A stretch of 33,316 nt of DNA, from contig JAOTYK010000035.1 in assembly GCA_029861955.1 (NCBI GenBank), positions 1-33,316 of the forward strand. Reading direction: 5' to 3'. Numbering within the stretch: the first letter of the stretch is position 1; each line of letters opens with the position of its first letter. This DNA comes from Acidobacteriota bacterium. Lineage in GTDB: Bacteria > Acidobacteriota > Polarisedimenticolia > Polarisedimenticolales > Polarisedimenticolaceae. A program made the position numbers and the translations under genes. The notes below the pieces were generated by a model. It was not told where the DNA came from and made no database searches. It saw nothing but the letters and a program-made list of their open reading frames with translations. Shown here one piece after another: positions 24,869 to 32,752 of the stretch.

Positions 24869-25130
24869 TGCGGAACGACTCTGGGTGGGGATCGGGCTAC
24901 TCGGGCAGGGGATGTTCGCCATTCGCCTGATCGTGCAGTGGGCCGTCTCGGAACGCCGTGGAAGACCGATGATACCCATCGCATTCTGGTGGTTCTCGAT
25001 CGCCGGCGGGCTCTGTCTGCTGGCCTATTCGGTCTGGCGGATGGACCCGGTGTTCATCCTGGGACAGTCGATGGGCCTGCTCATCTATATGCGGAATCTC
25101 GCTCTGGAGCGTCGAAGCGACGAGGCCTAG
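24858..25130 (+). CDS. Lipid-A-disaccharide synthase N-terminal domain-like membrane protein
   Basis: This 90-residue membrane protein has three hydrophobic helices and matches the small stand-alone LAB_N family, seen as MFAIRLIVQWAVSERRGRP, IPIAFWWFSIAGGLCLLAYS and FILGQSMGLLIYMRNL. The family is named for a segment fused to some LpxB proteins and is often encoded beside lipid-A-type glycosyltransferases. Its biochemical role is not established. The GTG at 24858 overlaps the GT2 gene by 11 bases. Its TAG stop is part of a CTAG that also forms the stop of the convergent VWA gene. Confidence 0.9.
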   Translation: MSIDAERLWVGIGLLGQGMFAIRLIVQWAVSERRGRPMIPIAFWWFSIAGGLCLLAYSVWRMDPVFILGQSMGLLIYMRNLALERRSDEA

Positions 25131-26404
25131 TGCCCGGATCCGACGCCGTCTTCCACATCACCCGAGGAGCTCGCATAGTAGCCCTCGCGACATGTCACCT
25201 GAAGATCGTCGCGGTCGGCGATGCGAACCTCGATCGAGCGCCACTCGCCGTTCTTCTCTCGATCTTGGCTGGAATAGGCCAGCGCGTATTGCGCTCGTAA
25301 CGCCTCCGCAACCTGTCCGAATGCGCGACGAAGCTGTCCGGAACGTGGCGAGAAGAACGATCGTCCACCGGTTGATGCGGCGATCCGCTCCAGAAACTGC
25401 TTGGTCGTTTCGTCGCCCGTCAACTGCTCTGCCAGCGGAAGGTGCCACTGGACCACCCGATCGCTGCCGCTGCCCATGCCGATCGTGAAGATGATCACCT
25501 CGTTGCGGCGAGCCTCCTCCATGGCTTCATCGGCAGTATGGAGACTTCCCGGCTCGAGACCCGAGTAGGACTCGTCACGCCCATCGGACAGCAATACGAG
25601 GACACGACGACCGGTAAAGTCGCGGAGCTCCCGTGATGCCCGCCACATTCCGTCGTAGAGGGCCGTTCCCCCCGAGGCCTCGAGCCCCACTACGGCCGCG
25701 GAGAGGCTCTCCTTGTCTGCGGTCATCGGGTGGGTGACGGCAACGCCATCGGAAAATGTCACCAGCATTGCCTCGTCCGCTTCGCCCATCACGCTGATGA
25801 AGCTGAGCGCTGCGGATTTGGCCTGTTCGAGTCGCGTGCCCTTACGCATGGTGTTCGAGGCATCCAGCACCAGGGCCAAACGCAGCGGTTTGCCGACCGA
25901 ACTGAAGCGAGAGATCGACTGTTTGATGTTGTTCTCGTAGATCTCGAAGTCGTCACGACCCAGGTTCGGAACGTAGCTTCCGCGTTTGCTCCGAATGATC
26001 GGGAACACGTTGACGAGGTCGACCTCTTCTTCCTGGTTGATTCTCAGTTGGGAGGTCCGGATCGACGTGGATTCGCTGGTCCCGTCGGACCAGAAGACGG
26101 TGGCGACGACTCGATTACCGCGACTACCGTCCCCGGCATCGAACGACGTCTTCCACGGCGCTGCCGTCATCGTCGTGACCAGCTCGTCGTTGACCCGAAT
26201 CTCGATCCGCTCGACGCTGCGTCCGCCGGCGTTGGACGGAGCCACCTCGACCCGCGTGTCGCCAATGGCGAACGAGAGGTTGCGCGGACTCACGATCGCG
26301 ATGTCGGCCCAGGCGTGGCCGGCCATGAGAGCCAGCAGGACGGAGCCGAAAAGCGTGATCCATCGTCGTCGCCGAGGTTCGACAGATTGGGGCACAGCAG
26401 ACAT
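25127..26404 (-). CDS. Secreted VWA-domain protein (VWFA-related family)
   Basis: This 425-residue protein has an N-terminal signal peptide (RRRRWITLFGSVLLALMAGHAWA, likely cut near residue 33), a beta-rich domain with WKTSFDAGDG (about 34-130), and a von Willebrand A domain (about 170-375). The metal-ion site is visible as LVLDASNTM (Asp181, Ser183, Thr185), then GGTALYDG and LLSDGRDE. The element VPNLGRDDFEIYENN before the VWA domain is characteristic of the VWFA-related family widespread in Acidobacteriota. The function is unknown; VWA domains bind proteins in a metal-dependent way outside the cell or in the periplasm. It seems to be a single-gene unit, upstream of which lies 62 bp without a gene. 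Confidence 0.9.
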   Translation of the reverse strand: MSAVPQSVEPRRRRWITLFGSVLLALMAGHAWADIAIVSPRNLSFAIGDTRVEVAPSNAGGRSVERIEIRVNDELVTTMTAAPWKTSFDAGDGSRGNRVVATVFWSDGTSESTSIRTSQLRINQEEEVDLVNVFPIIRSKRGSYVPNLGRDDFEIYENNIKQSISRFSSVGKPLRLALVLDASNTMRKGTRLEQAKSAALSFISVMGEADEAMLVTFSDGVAVTHPMTADKESLSAAVVGLEASGGTALYDGMWRASRELRDFTGRRVLVLLSDGRDESYSGLEPGSLHTADEAMEEARRNEVIIFTIGMGSGSDRVVQWHLPLAEQLTGDETTKQFLERIAASTGGRSFFSPRSGQLRRAFGQVAEALRAQYALAYSSQDREKNGEWRSIEVRIADRDDLQVTCREGYYASSSGDVEDGVGSGH

Positions 26405-26466
26405 GAAGCCATGCTACGCAACACGGACGTATGTGCCAAGTTGCCCGGGCTTCGACTGCGGTAAGC

Positions 26467-27423
26467 CTACTGCGGGCCGGATACCGCAGTCGTCGCGGGG
26501 GGGGCCGAACCGCGAGTTCCAAATCGTGTCAGCAACACCAACCCCAACGCAGGAATCTCCAGGAACACCCAGCTGAACAGTCCTGCCAGGAGGCTGAACA
26601 GGAGGCCGGGTACTCCGAGCCACAGGGGAGCGAGCATCAGGATTGCATAGGGAACGAAACCGACAAAGGTCGCCGCCATCACCGAAAGGTCCCGTCCGAA
26701 ACTTCGTCCGATTCGGTGCCCGACGGCCCAGAGAACGGCGCAGACGCCCAACCACTTGGTCACACGGAAGAGGGCGAACCCCAGTGGGAGTCCGATGACC
26801 GTGACCGAGAGCAGCGTAAGGAGGACCATCACGCCCAGGTAACCGAGTAGACCCACGAAGAACGCGGTCCCGTACCGAAGCGGCGCGACGGCGCCGATCG
26901 TACGCACGCGATCGGGGACGAGCGCGGCGATGAGTCCGATCACAAGGAAGATCAAGAACATCTTGATCAGTCTGAACCAACGGAAGACGAACGCGACGAC
27001 GTGAACCGGTGACGGTAACCCGGAGACCCAGTCTCCCATTCCAAGATCGATCACGCCCTGCAGGTCGGCACCGGAGGCATCAACGGACCCCAGGATGTTG
27101 TAAACCTGTCGGTCGACGGTTGCGCCTCGGAGATCAAGATCCGAGAGCACGCCAACCACTTCTCCCTCGACGGTGCCGCTGATCGTGACCTTGCCGAAGA
27201 CGACGACGATCTGATCTTCGAGCTCGCCCTCAAGCGTCAATTCACAACCGATACAGATTGCGGGGCCCTCGAGCACGGTGCCGGCGGGGATCGTCGTGGG
27301 CTTGGCGAATATGCTGACCCACGGACCTTCCTTGTACCGCTCGGGCGGTTCCTGTCCATAGGCGGCCAGGGTGCCGACGAAAACCACAACCAGGAACATC
27401 AGCAGTGCCGTGGGGCGTCGCAT
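26467..27423 (-). CDS. Secreted bactofilin-like beta-helix domain fused to a membrane domain
   Basis: This 318-residue protein has a signal peptide (RRPTALLMFLVVVFVGTLAAYG), then about 110 residues of short repeated turns such as LEGELEDQIVVVFGKVTISGTVEGEVVGVLSDLDLRGATV that resemble the beta-helix of bactofilins and polymer-forming cytoskeletal proteins. After these come about 170 residues with five or six membrane helices. Ordinary bactofilins are cytosolic and lack a signal peptide, so this version would present the beta-helix on the outer face. AGGAGG just upstream and TGATG overlap with the anti-sigma gene place it as third gene in the sigma operon. Two cysteines (CIGC) near the start of the beta-helix could form a disulfide. 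Its role, perhaps in envelope stress, is only inferred. Confidence 0.8.
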   Translation of the reverse strand: MRRPTALLMFLVVVFVGTLAAYGQEPPERYKEGPWVSIFAKPTTIPAGTVLEGPAICIGCELTLEGELEDQIVVVFGKVTISGTVEGEVVGVLSDLDLRGATVDRQVYNILGSVDASGADLQGVIDLGMGDWVSGLPSPVHVVAFVFRWFRLIKMFLIFLVIGLIAALVPDRVRTIGAVAPLRYGTAFFVGLLGYLGVMVLLTLLSVTVIGLPLGFALFRVTKWLGVCAVLWAVGHRIGRSFGRDLSVMAATFVGFVPYAILMLAPLWLGVPGLLFSLLAGLFSWVFLEIPALGLVLLTRFGTRGSAPPATTAVSGPQ

Positions 27424-28049
27424 CAACCCTCCTCTCCGGTGATCCGCGGTTGACGCAGATCCCGACCGATCACGAACAGAACAACGCCGGTCATCATCAT
27501 GTAGGCCGTTGTGACGAGCGCCGGAATTGCCGGTGTCATCGTTCGTAACCAACGAAACAGTCGCTCAAGTGGTTCGACGAGAGTTCCGAGGAGAACGAAC
27601 GGGACTTCCAGCACGGTCACGACCGCACGCCAGACACTTGCTAGCAGGATCCCGCCCACTTCGAGAAGTCCGGCCCCCGTTCGGGCGGCCTCGACGGCCT
27701 GCGGGAGAGACTGCGCCAGCGCGGCCACCAGAACGACCGAGCCCACCATCGCGACGACGGAGAGCCCGCCCAGTTCCCGCCAGGGCAATCCGTGTCGGGA
27801 GGCGGTGGGGCTTGCGGGCAATTGGCCAAGCACCGCTTGACGCACGTCGACCGATCTCAGGACTTGGTCCTCCGCGGTGGTCGAGGTTCGAAGCGTCGCA
27901 AGCTCCGTCGCGATTCTCGCCTCTGCCGTTCTGTCATGGTGGCACTTCGCGCAACGAGCGAGATGGGACTCGAGGCGCTGCCGCGAACGGTCCGAGAGTC
28001 GGCCCGCTCGGGCCTCGCTGAACGCCAGACGCGCACGGCGGTGATTCAT
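27423..28049 (-). CDS. Zinc-finger anti-sigma factor
   Basis: This 208-residue membrane protein begins with a short cytosolic domain carrying His-xxx-Cys-xx-Cys (HLARCAKC, about residues 29-36), the zinc-binding anti-sigma (ZAS) motif that binds ECF sigma factors. Two or three membrane segments follow, centred roughly at 95-115, 130-155 and 175-195. A TM-anchored form like this usually releases its sigma after cleavage or a signal from the envelope. It overlaps the sigma gene as ATGA, the normal arrangement for a sigma and its antagonist. The signal sensed is not known. Confidence 0.88.
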   Translation of the reverse strand: MNHRRARLAFSEARAGRLSDRSRQRLESHLARCAKCHHDRTAEARIATELATLRTSTTAEDQVLRSVDVRQAVLGQLPASPTASRHGLPWRELGGLSVVAMVGSVVLVAALAQSLPQAVEAARTGAGLLEVGGILLASVWRAVVTVLEVPFVLLGTLVEPLERLFRWLRTMTPAIPALVTTAYMMMTGVVLFVIGRDLRQPRITGEEG

Positions 28050-28618
28050 GTGAGCTCGCCGAAGTACTCGGGGTGGCGTCGGCTGAGACGTACGCGTAGT
28101 GCATCGCGGCCCCGCATGAGGCGGGTCTTGATCGTGCCTTCCGGTAGGCCCAACATCGTTGCCGCCTCCTTCACGCTCATGCCCTCAATGTAGACGAGAA
28201 AGACCACTTCGCGGAAATGAGGCGAGAGGGTCTGGAGCGCGGCGTGGAGCAGCCGACGTCGCTCAACCGATTCGATCTCATCCGCAGGGCCAGGGGCCGC
28301 GGACTCGACGTCGGACGGAAGCTCTTCCTGTGCGGGGTCGCGACGTTGTCGACGGGATCGATCGATGACGTGATTAACGGCCAAACGGTAGAGCCAGGTA
28401 GAGAACGCGTGGTTCGGCTGGAACTGCTCGAGTCGGGAGTAGGTCTTGAGGAAGACCTCGCTGACCACGTCGTCGATCGCCGACGGTGGCGTTCCGTAGC
28501 GCCACGCAACCGAAGCGACCAACCGTTGGTAGTGACCGACCAGCGTCCCGAAGGCATCGTGATCTCCCTGCCGTACCCGTTCGACGAGCCGATGGTCACG
28601 CGCTGTGCGGTCCGTCAT
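28046..28618 (-). CDS. ECF-type RNA polymerase sigma factor
   Basis: This 190-residue protein has a sigma2 region (about 15-85, FGTLVGHYQRLVASVAWR, IDDVVSEVFLKTYSRL and FSTWLYRLAVNHVID), a linker, and a sigma4 region (about 120-175, ALQTLSPHFREVVFLVYIEGMSVKEAATMLGLPEGTIKTRLMRGR) with the helix-turn-helix. It lacks sigma1 and sigma3, so it is an ECF sigma that redirects RNA polymerase to a small regulon. The ATG at 28618 follows a GAGGGGCGAG stretch; a longer frame upstream has no sigma features. It is the first gene of the operon with the anti-sigma and the bactofilin-like protein and has a candidate own-type promoter upstream. Confidence 0.95.
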   Translation of the reverse strand: MTDRTARDHRLVERVRQGDHDAFGTLVGHYQRLVASVAWRYGTPPSAIDDVVSEVFLKTYSRLEQFQPNHAFSTWLYRLAVNHVIDRSRRQRRDPAQEELPSDVESAAPGPADEIESVERRRLLHAALQTLSPHFREVVFLVYIEGMSVKEAATMLGLPEGTIKTRLMRGRDALRVRLSRRHPEYFGELT

Positions 28619-28638
28619 GCTCGCCCCTCGCGGGATGG

Positions 28639-28664
28639 AACGCTGCCTCGGGCTCCCGGGTTCC
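28639..28664 (-). promoter_or_regulatory. Candidate autoregulated ECF promoter of the sigma operon
   Basis: On the minus strand GGAACC (28664-28659), a 16-nt spacer and CGTT (28642-28639) match the common ECF pattern GGAAC-N16-CGTT. Transcription would start around 28632, some 15 nt before the sigma ATG. GGAAC is also repeated as an inverted copy at the other end (GGAAC at 28637-28641, GTTCC at 28660-28664), so the site is partly palindromic and could be read in both directions, towards the Lon-like gene too. Confidence 0.6.
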
Positions 28665-28744
28665 ACGAATTTGGTCTCAAGTCGCGTTCCGGTCAGGCTA
28701 CTATAGGCGCCAGCCTACCTTTCTGGACCGGCTGAGGAGGATTC

Positions 28745-31180
28745 ATGGCCGCCGCCAGCCGACGTACAAAGTATCGCCTTTCCGCGGACCGCGTCCGTTG
28801 GCGCTGCGACCCCAAGATGTTCTCGTTCCGAACGACCAAGGAACTGGACGACAAGCCCATTCAGATTATCGGCCAGCGCCGGGCTCAGGATGCCCTGGCC
28901 GTCGGTCTCGCGGTTCACGGTGCCGGCTACAACGTCTTTGTTGCCGGCGATGTCGGAACCGGTCGTTCGACCATCGTTCGCCGATTGCTCAATGGGCTCT
29001 CGGGTGAGGACGTCGTCAACGAGGACATGGTCTTCGTTCATAACTTCATCGACCCCTCGGAGCCGGTCCTGTTGAGGTTCCCGGCCAGTATGGGCGCCGC
29101 CTTCCGACGGGCGATGGAACTACTGACGGATCGACTGTTCGAGGACCTGCCGGCACTGTTCGAGTCGGACACCTATCGGCAGCAGCGGGCCGCGATGGTC
29201 GAGGCCACGCGGGATCGACAGAAGAACCTCCTGAAAGAGTTCGAAAAGCATGTCGCTCGCTACGGATTCACCATGGTTCAGGTTCAGATCGGTACCCAGG
29301 TCATCCCTCAGCTCGTTCCGAAGATCGATGACGATCCCGTCGAGATGGATGAACTCGAGAAGCGGGTCGAGAGCGGTGGGTTTGACCCGGAAGAGTTTTC
29401 CCGACTGAAGGAACGACTTCCGGTCCTCCGTGCCGAACTCGAGGCGCTGGGCAAGACGCTGCGAAACGTCGATCGAGATATCCGACAACGTCTCCACGAC
29501 CTCGACGGTCGCCTGGTCGACCCACTGCTACACCACGCGATCGGAGAGATCGCCGACCTATTCAGTGACATCGATGGACTCGTCTCTTACCTGGAGGGTG
29601 TCCATGAAGACCTGCTGGTCCATCTGGATGGAATCCGACGGGCCCACGAGGCCCAGGGTGAACATGAGGAGTCCCAGTTGGAGATGACGGCGATCCTGAC
29701 TCGCTATCGGGTCAACGTGATCGTCGACAACAGCCAGCGCGAGGGACCCCCGATCATCTGGGAGAAGGCGCCATCCTATCGTAATCTCATCGGTCATATC
29801 GATGCGGATCGAGTCGGGGCAGGTGAGTGGGAGTCTGACCATACGATGATTCGGGTGGGCAGCTTGATCCGTGCCAACGGCGGCTGTCTGGTCGTGGATG
29901 CGATGGACCTACTTGCGGACCCGCCGCTCTGGGTCGCCGTGAAGCGCACGCTCCGTCATCGAGAGGTCACCGTGCAGCCGCAGGAGAGCCAATCTCCGTT
30001 CGCGAGTGTCTCGCTGAAACCTCAGCCGGTCGCGATCAGGGTCAAGGTGATCCTGCTGGGGACCCGCCAGATCTATCGCCTGCTGTCGGCTCTCGACGAG
30101 GACTTCAAGAAGATCTTCAAGATCAAGGCCGAGCTTTCCAGCGTGACCCCTCGCAGCGTCGGCGAGCTCCGCAACTACGCGCAATTTGTCCACAAGAAGG
30201 TGGGTGACGATGGGCTCCCGGAGTTCGATCGGAAGGCAGTGGCTGCAATCGCCGAACACGCGGTTCGGATGGCGGGCCACCAGGAGAAACTGACGACGCG
30301 CTTCAGTAAGATCGCCGACTTGATTCGCGAGTCCGGCTTCTGGGCCCGGAACGCGGGTTCAAGAGTCGTCCGCGAGAAACACGTCGACGAAGCCGTGACC
30401 AAGCAGATCGACCGGGTCAACCTACTGGATGACTACCTCAAGGAAAGTGTGGCCCGCGGTCAGCAGCTGTTGACTCTTGACGGGGAGGCGGTCGGTCAGA
30501 TCAACGGACTTGCCGTGCTGGATGCCGGTGACCATGCCTTCGGGCAGCCCAGTCGAATCACGGTGACGACATCGGTCGGCAGGGGCGGCATCATCGACAT
30601 TGAACGAGAGGCTCGCATGTCCGGGCGAACGCACACGAAGGGCGTGTTGATCCTTGGCGGATTCATGCGTCACCGGTTCGCGCGAGATCGTCCGTTGACG
30701 CTCAGCGCCTCCATCTGTTTCGAGCAGAACTACAACGGGATCGACGGTGACTCGGCTTCGTCGACGGAGTTGTACGCACTGCTCTCCAGTCTTTCCGGTG
30801 TTCCTCTGGATCAGGGGATCGCCGTGACAGGCTCGGTCAACCAGCGCGGAGAGATCCAGCCCATCGGTGGTGTCAACGAGAAGATCGAGGGGTACTACGA
30901 GGTCTGCGCTCAGGCCGGGCTGACCGGTCGCCAGGGGGTGTTGATCCCCCGTCGCAACTGTCAGCATCTGATGCTGGACAAGGCCGTCGTGGCTGCGATC
31001 CGCAAACGTCGCTTTCACGTCTGGAGTGTCAACTCCATCGAGGAAGGGCTTCAGGTCCTGACCGGCAAGGTGGCGGGAGTTCGAAGGGACGATGGAACGT
31101 TCCCACCGAAGAGCCTCTACGCGGCCGTCGACGCCGAGCTGACCCGTCTCGCGAAGATCGCCAAGGAGCAAAAGGCCTAG
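28745..31180 (+). CDS. Lon-like AAA-domain protease with non-canonical Walker A (AAA_32/S16)
   Basis: This 811-residue cytosolic protein combines an N-terminal AAA-like ATPase region of the AAA_32 kind with a C-terminal Lon (S16) protease domain. Walker A is GDVGTGRST (68-76) with Arg74 in the place of the usual Lys. The catalytic dyad is Ser670 in DGDSASS and Lys713 in GGVNEKIEG, separated by 43 residues as in E. coli Lon. A helical section near 145-310 with many charged residues separates Walker A from the second half of the ATPase. Members of this group differ from classic Lon by lacking its N-domain. GAGGAGG six bases before the ATG marks the start. The gene is divergent from the ECF sigma operon. 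Confidence 0.9.
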   Translation: MAAASRRTKYRLSADRVRWRCDPKMFSFRTTKELDDKPIQIIGQRRAQDALAVGLAVHGAGYNVFVAGDVGTGRSTIVRRLLNGLSGEDVVNEDMVFVHNFIDPSEPVLLRFPASMGAAFRRAMELLTDRLFEDLPALFESDTYRQQRAAMVEATRDRQKNLLKEFEKHVARYGFTMVQVQIGTQVIPQLVPKIDDDPVEMDELEKRVESGGFDPEEFSRLKERLPVLRAELEALGKTLRNVDRDIRQRLHDLDGRLVDPLLHHAIGEIADLFSDIDGLVSYLEGVHEDLLVHLDGIRRAHEAQGEHEESQLEMTAILTRYRVNVIVDNSQREGPPIIWEKAPSYRNLIGHIDADRVGAGEWESDHTMIRVGSLIRANGGCLVVDAMDLLADPPLWVAVKRTLRHREVTVQPQESQSPFASVSLKPQPVAIRVKVILLGTRQIYRLLSALDEDFKKIFKIKAELSSVTPRSVGELRNYAQFVHKKVGDDGLPEFDRKAVAAIAEHAVRMAGHQEKLTTRFSKIADLIRESGFWARNAGSRVVREKHVDEAVTKQIDRVNLLDDYLKESVARGQQLLTLDGEAVGQINGLAVLDAGDHAFGQPSRITVTTSVGRGGIIDIEREARMSGRTHTKGVLILGGFMRHRFARDRPLTLSASICFEQNYNGIDGDSASSTELYALLSSLSGVPLDQGIAVTGSVNQRGEIQPIGGVNEKIEGYYEVCAQAGLTGRQGVLIPRRNCQHLMLDKAVVAAIRKRRFHVWSVNSIEEGLQVLTGKVAGVRRDDGTFPPKSLYAAVDAELTRLAKIAKEQKA

Positions 31181-31183
31181 GCG

Positions 31184-32665
31184 TCAGTAGGACTTGGCGA
31201 AGTGGGCTCGCTTGTTGGAGACGCCGTCGCAGATCAGGCAGGTGCCGGCTTCTTCCGGCTGGTCTAACGCGATACAGCGAATCGTCGCCTTGGTTTCTTG
31301 CTGAATTCGGGCCTCGCATGCCGCGTCGCCGCACCAGTGAGCAAGCAGAAACCCGCCGGGATCCTCGATTGCGCGCTTGAACGCGTCGTAGTCCTCGACG
31401 GTCATGGTGGCTTCCTCGCGTCGCGCGAGTGCGGCGTCGAACAGCTCCTGTTGCAACGTGTCCAGCATCTGCACGACGGTTGCGCCGCAAGCCTCCCGAT
31501 CGACGAAGCTCTTCTTTCGCTCGGTTCGGCGCGCCAGGGCGACCGAGTTCTTGGCCAGATCCTTGGGACCCAGCTCGACCCGTAGAGGCACACCGGCTAG
31601 CTCCCATTCGTGGTACTTGAAGCCCGGGCTCAGATGGTCTCGATCATCGAGATGGACACGAAGTCCGAGCGCTCGCAGCTCATCGGCGACCGATCGGGCG
31701 GCCTCGAGGATCGCATCCTTCGGGTCGTCACCGCGCCAGATCGGGATGACCACGACCTGGGTCGGAGCCACCTTCGGTGGAAGGACCAGACCGTCATCGT
31801 CACTGTGGGTCATGATCAGGGCGCCGATCATGCGTGTCGACATACCCCACGACGTGTTCCAGGCGTGGCTCCATGCCCCGTCCTCGTCCTGGTACTTCAG
31901 TTCGAAGACTTTCGAGAAATTCTGTCCGAGATTGTGGGATGTCGCCGCCTGCAACGCCTTTCGATCCTGCATCAAGGCCTCGATGCAATAGGTAGTCTCG
32001 GCGCCGGCGAATTTCTCGCTCTCCGTCTTGATGCCCTTGATGACCGGGATCGCCATCGTCTCCTCGGCAAACGTCGCGTAGACGTCCAGCATCTTCCGAG
32101 TCTCTTCCTCCGCCTCCTCTGCCGTCGCGTGCGCCGTGTGACCCTCCTGCCAGAGAAACTCCGTCGTGCGAAGGAACAGGCGGGTTCGCATTTCCCATCG
32201 AACCACATTGGCCCACTGGTTGATGAGGAGGGGAAGATCGCGGTAGGACTGAACCCACTTGGCAAACATGTGATAGATGATCGTCTCCGAGGTCGGCCTG
32301 ACGATCAGTTCTTCTTCGAGTTTGCTGTCCGGATCGGGGACGAGGGTCACCTTGCCGTCGACGATCGTGGACTTGAGACGCGAGTGCGTGACGATCGCAC
32401 ATTCCTTGGCGAAGCCCTCGACATGCTCCGCCTCGCGGGCCAGGAACGACTTCGGAATGAACAGCGGAAAGTACGCGTTGCTGTGTCCCGTGGCCTTGAA
32501 CATCCCGTCGAGCACCGATTGCATGTGTTCCCACACCGCGTAGCCGTGGGGTCGGATGACCATGCAGCCCTTGACCGGCGAGTAATCCGCCAGCTTGCCC
32601 TGGGTAACGAGGTCGGTATACCAGCGCGAGTAGTCCTCGGCGCGTGGTGTGATGTTCTTGGCCAT
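31184..32665 (-). CDS. proS: Prolyl-tRNA synthetase, short archaeal/eukaryal-type
   Basis: This enzyme charges tRNA-Pro with proline in the cytosol. The 493 residues begin [29 protein letters not shown], and class II motif 2 ([23 protein letters not shown]) and GNVVRWEMR-type segments are visible. It lacks the editing insertion of the E. coli enzyme and matches the archaeal/eukaryal-like type. The C-terminal part has cysteines in [15 protein letters not shown] and GTCLICDG, which fits the zinc-binding domain, and ends in an aromatic Tyr as this type requires. The stop lies three bases from the convergent Lon-like gene. The ATG at 32665 is followed by [12 protein letters not shown]. Confidence 0.95.
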   Translation of the reverse strand: MAKNITPRAEDYSRWYTDLVTQGKLADYSPVKGCMVIRPHGYAVWEHMQSVLDGMFKATGHSNAYFPLFIPKSFLAREAEHVEGFAKECAIVTHSRLKSTIVDGKVTLVPDPDSKLEEELIVRPTSETIIYHMFAKWVQSYRDLPLLINQWANVVRWEMRTRLFLRTTEFLWQEGHTAHATAEEAEEETRKMLDVYATFAEETMAIPVIKGIKTESEKFAGAETTYCIEALMQDRKALQAATSHNLGQNFSKVFELKYQDEDGAWSHAWNTSWGMSTRMIGALIMTHSDDDGLVLPPKVAPTQVVVIPIWRGDDPKDAILEAARSVADELRALGLRVHLDDRDHLSPGFKYHEWELAGVPLRVELGPKDLAKNSVALARRTERKKSFVDREACGATVVQMLDTLQQELFDAALARREEATMTVEDYDAFKRAIEDPGGFLLAHWCGDAACEARIQQETKATIRCIALDQPEEAGTCLICDGVSNKRAHFAKSY

Positions 32666-32708
32666 CGTGGCTCCTGGGGGACGTGGTTACATGGACAACG
32701 AGCGAGGC

Positions 32709-32714
32709 ATTATA
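32709..32714 (-). promoter_or_regulatory. Candidate -10 box (TATAAT) for proS
   Basis: A perfect TATAAT on the minus strand lies 43 nt before the proS ATG, with a cover of GC-rich sequence. I see no convincing -35 box at the right distance. It is divergent from the TAGAAT box at 32741 that would serve the lipoprotein gene. Confidence 0.45.
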
Positions 32715-32740
32715 GGATCGTCTCTTGATCGGGAGCGAGA

Positions 32741-32746
32741 TAGAAT
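32741..32746 (+). promoter_or_regulatory. Candidate -10 box (TAGAAT) for a leaderless lipoprotein gene
   Basis: TAGAAT ends six bases before the first ATG at 32753, the same spacing seen at rnhB. No Shine-Dalgarno site is present, so a leaderless message is possible. No -35 box is recognisable. Confidence 0.4.
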
Positions 32747-32752
32747 CGTCCC

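Noticed and set aside
31610-32728. 372-residue open frame on the plus strand opposite proS
   Set aside because: Antisense to the conserved prolyl-tRNA synthetase; its sequence is a shadow of that gene.
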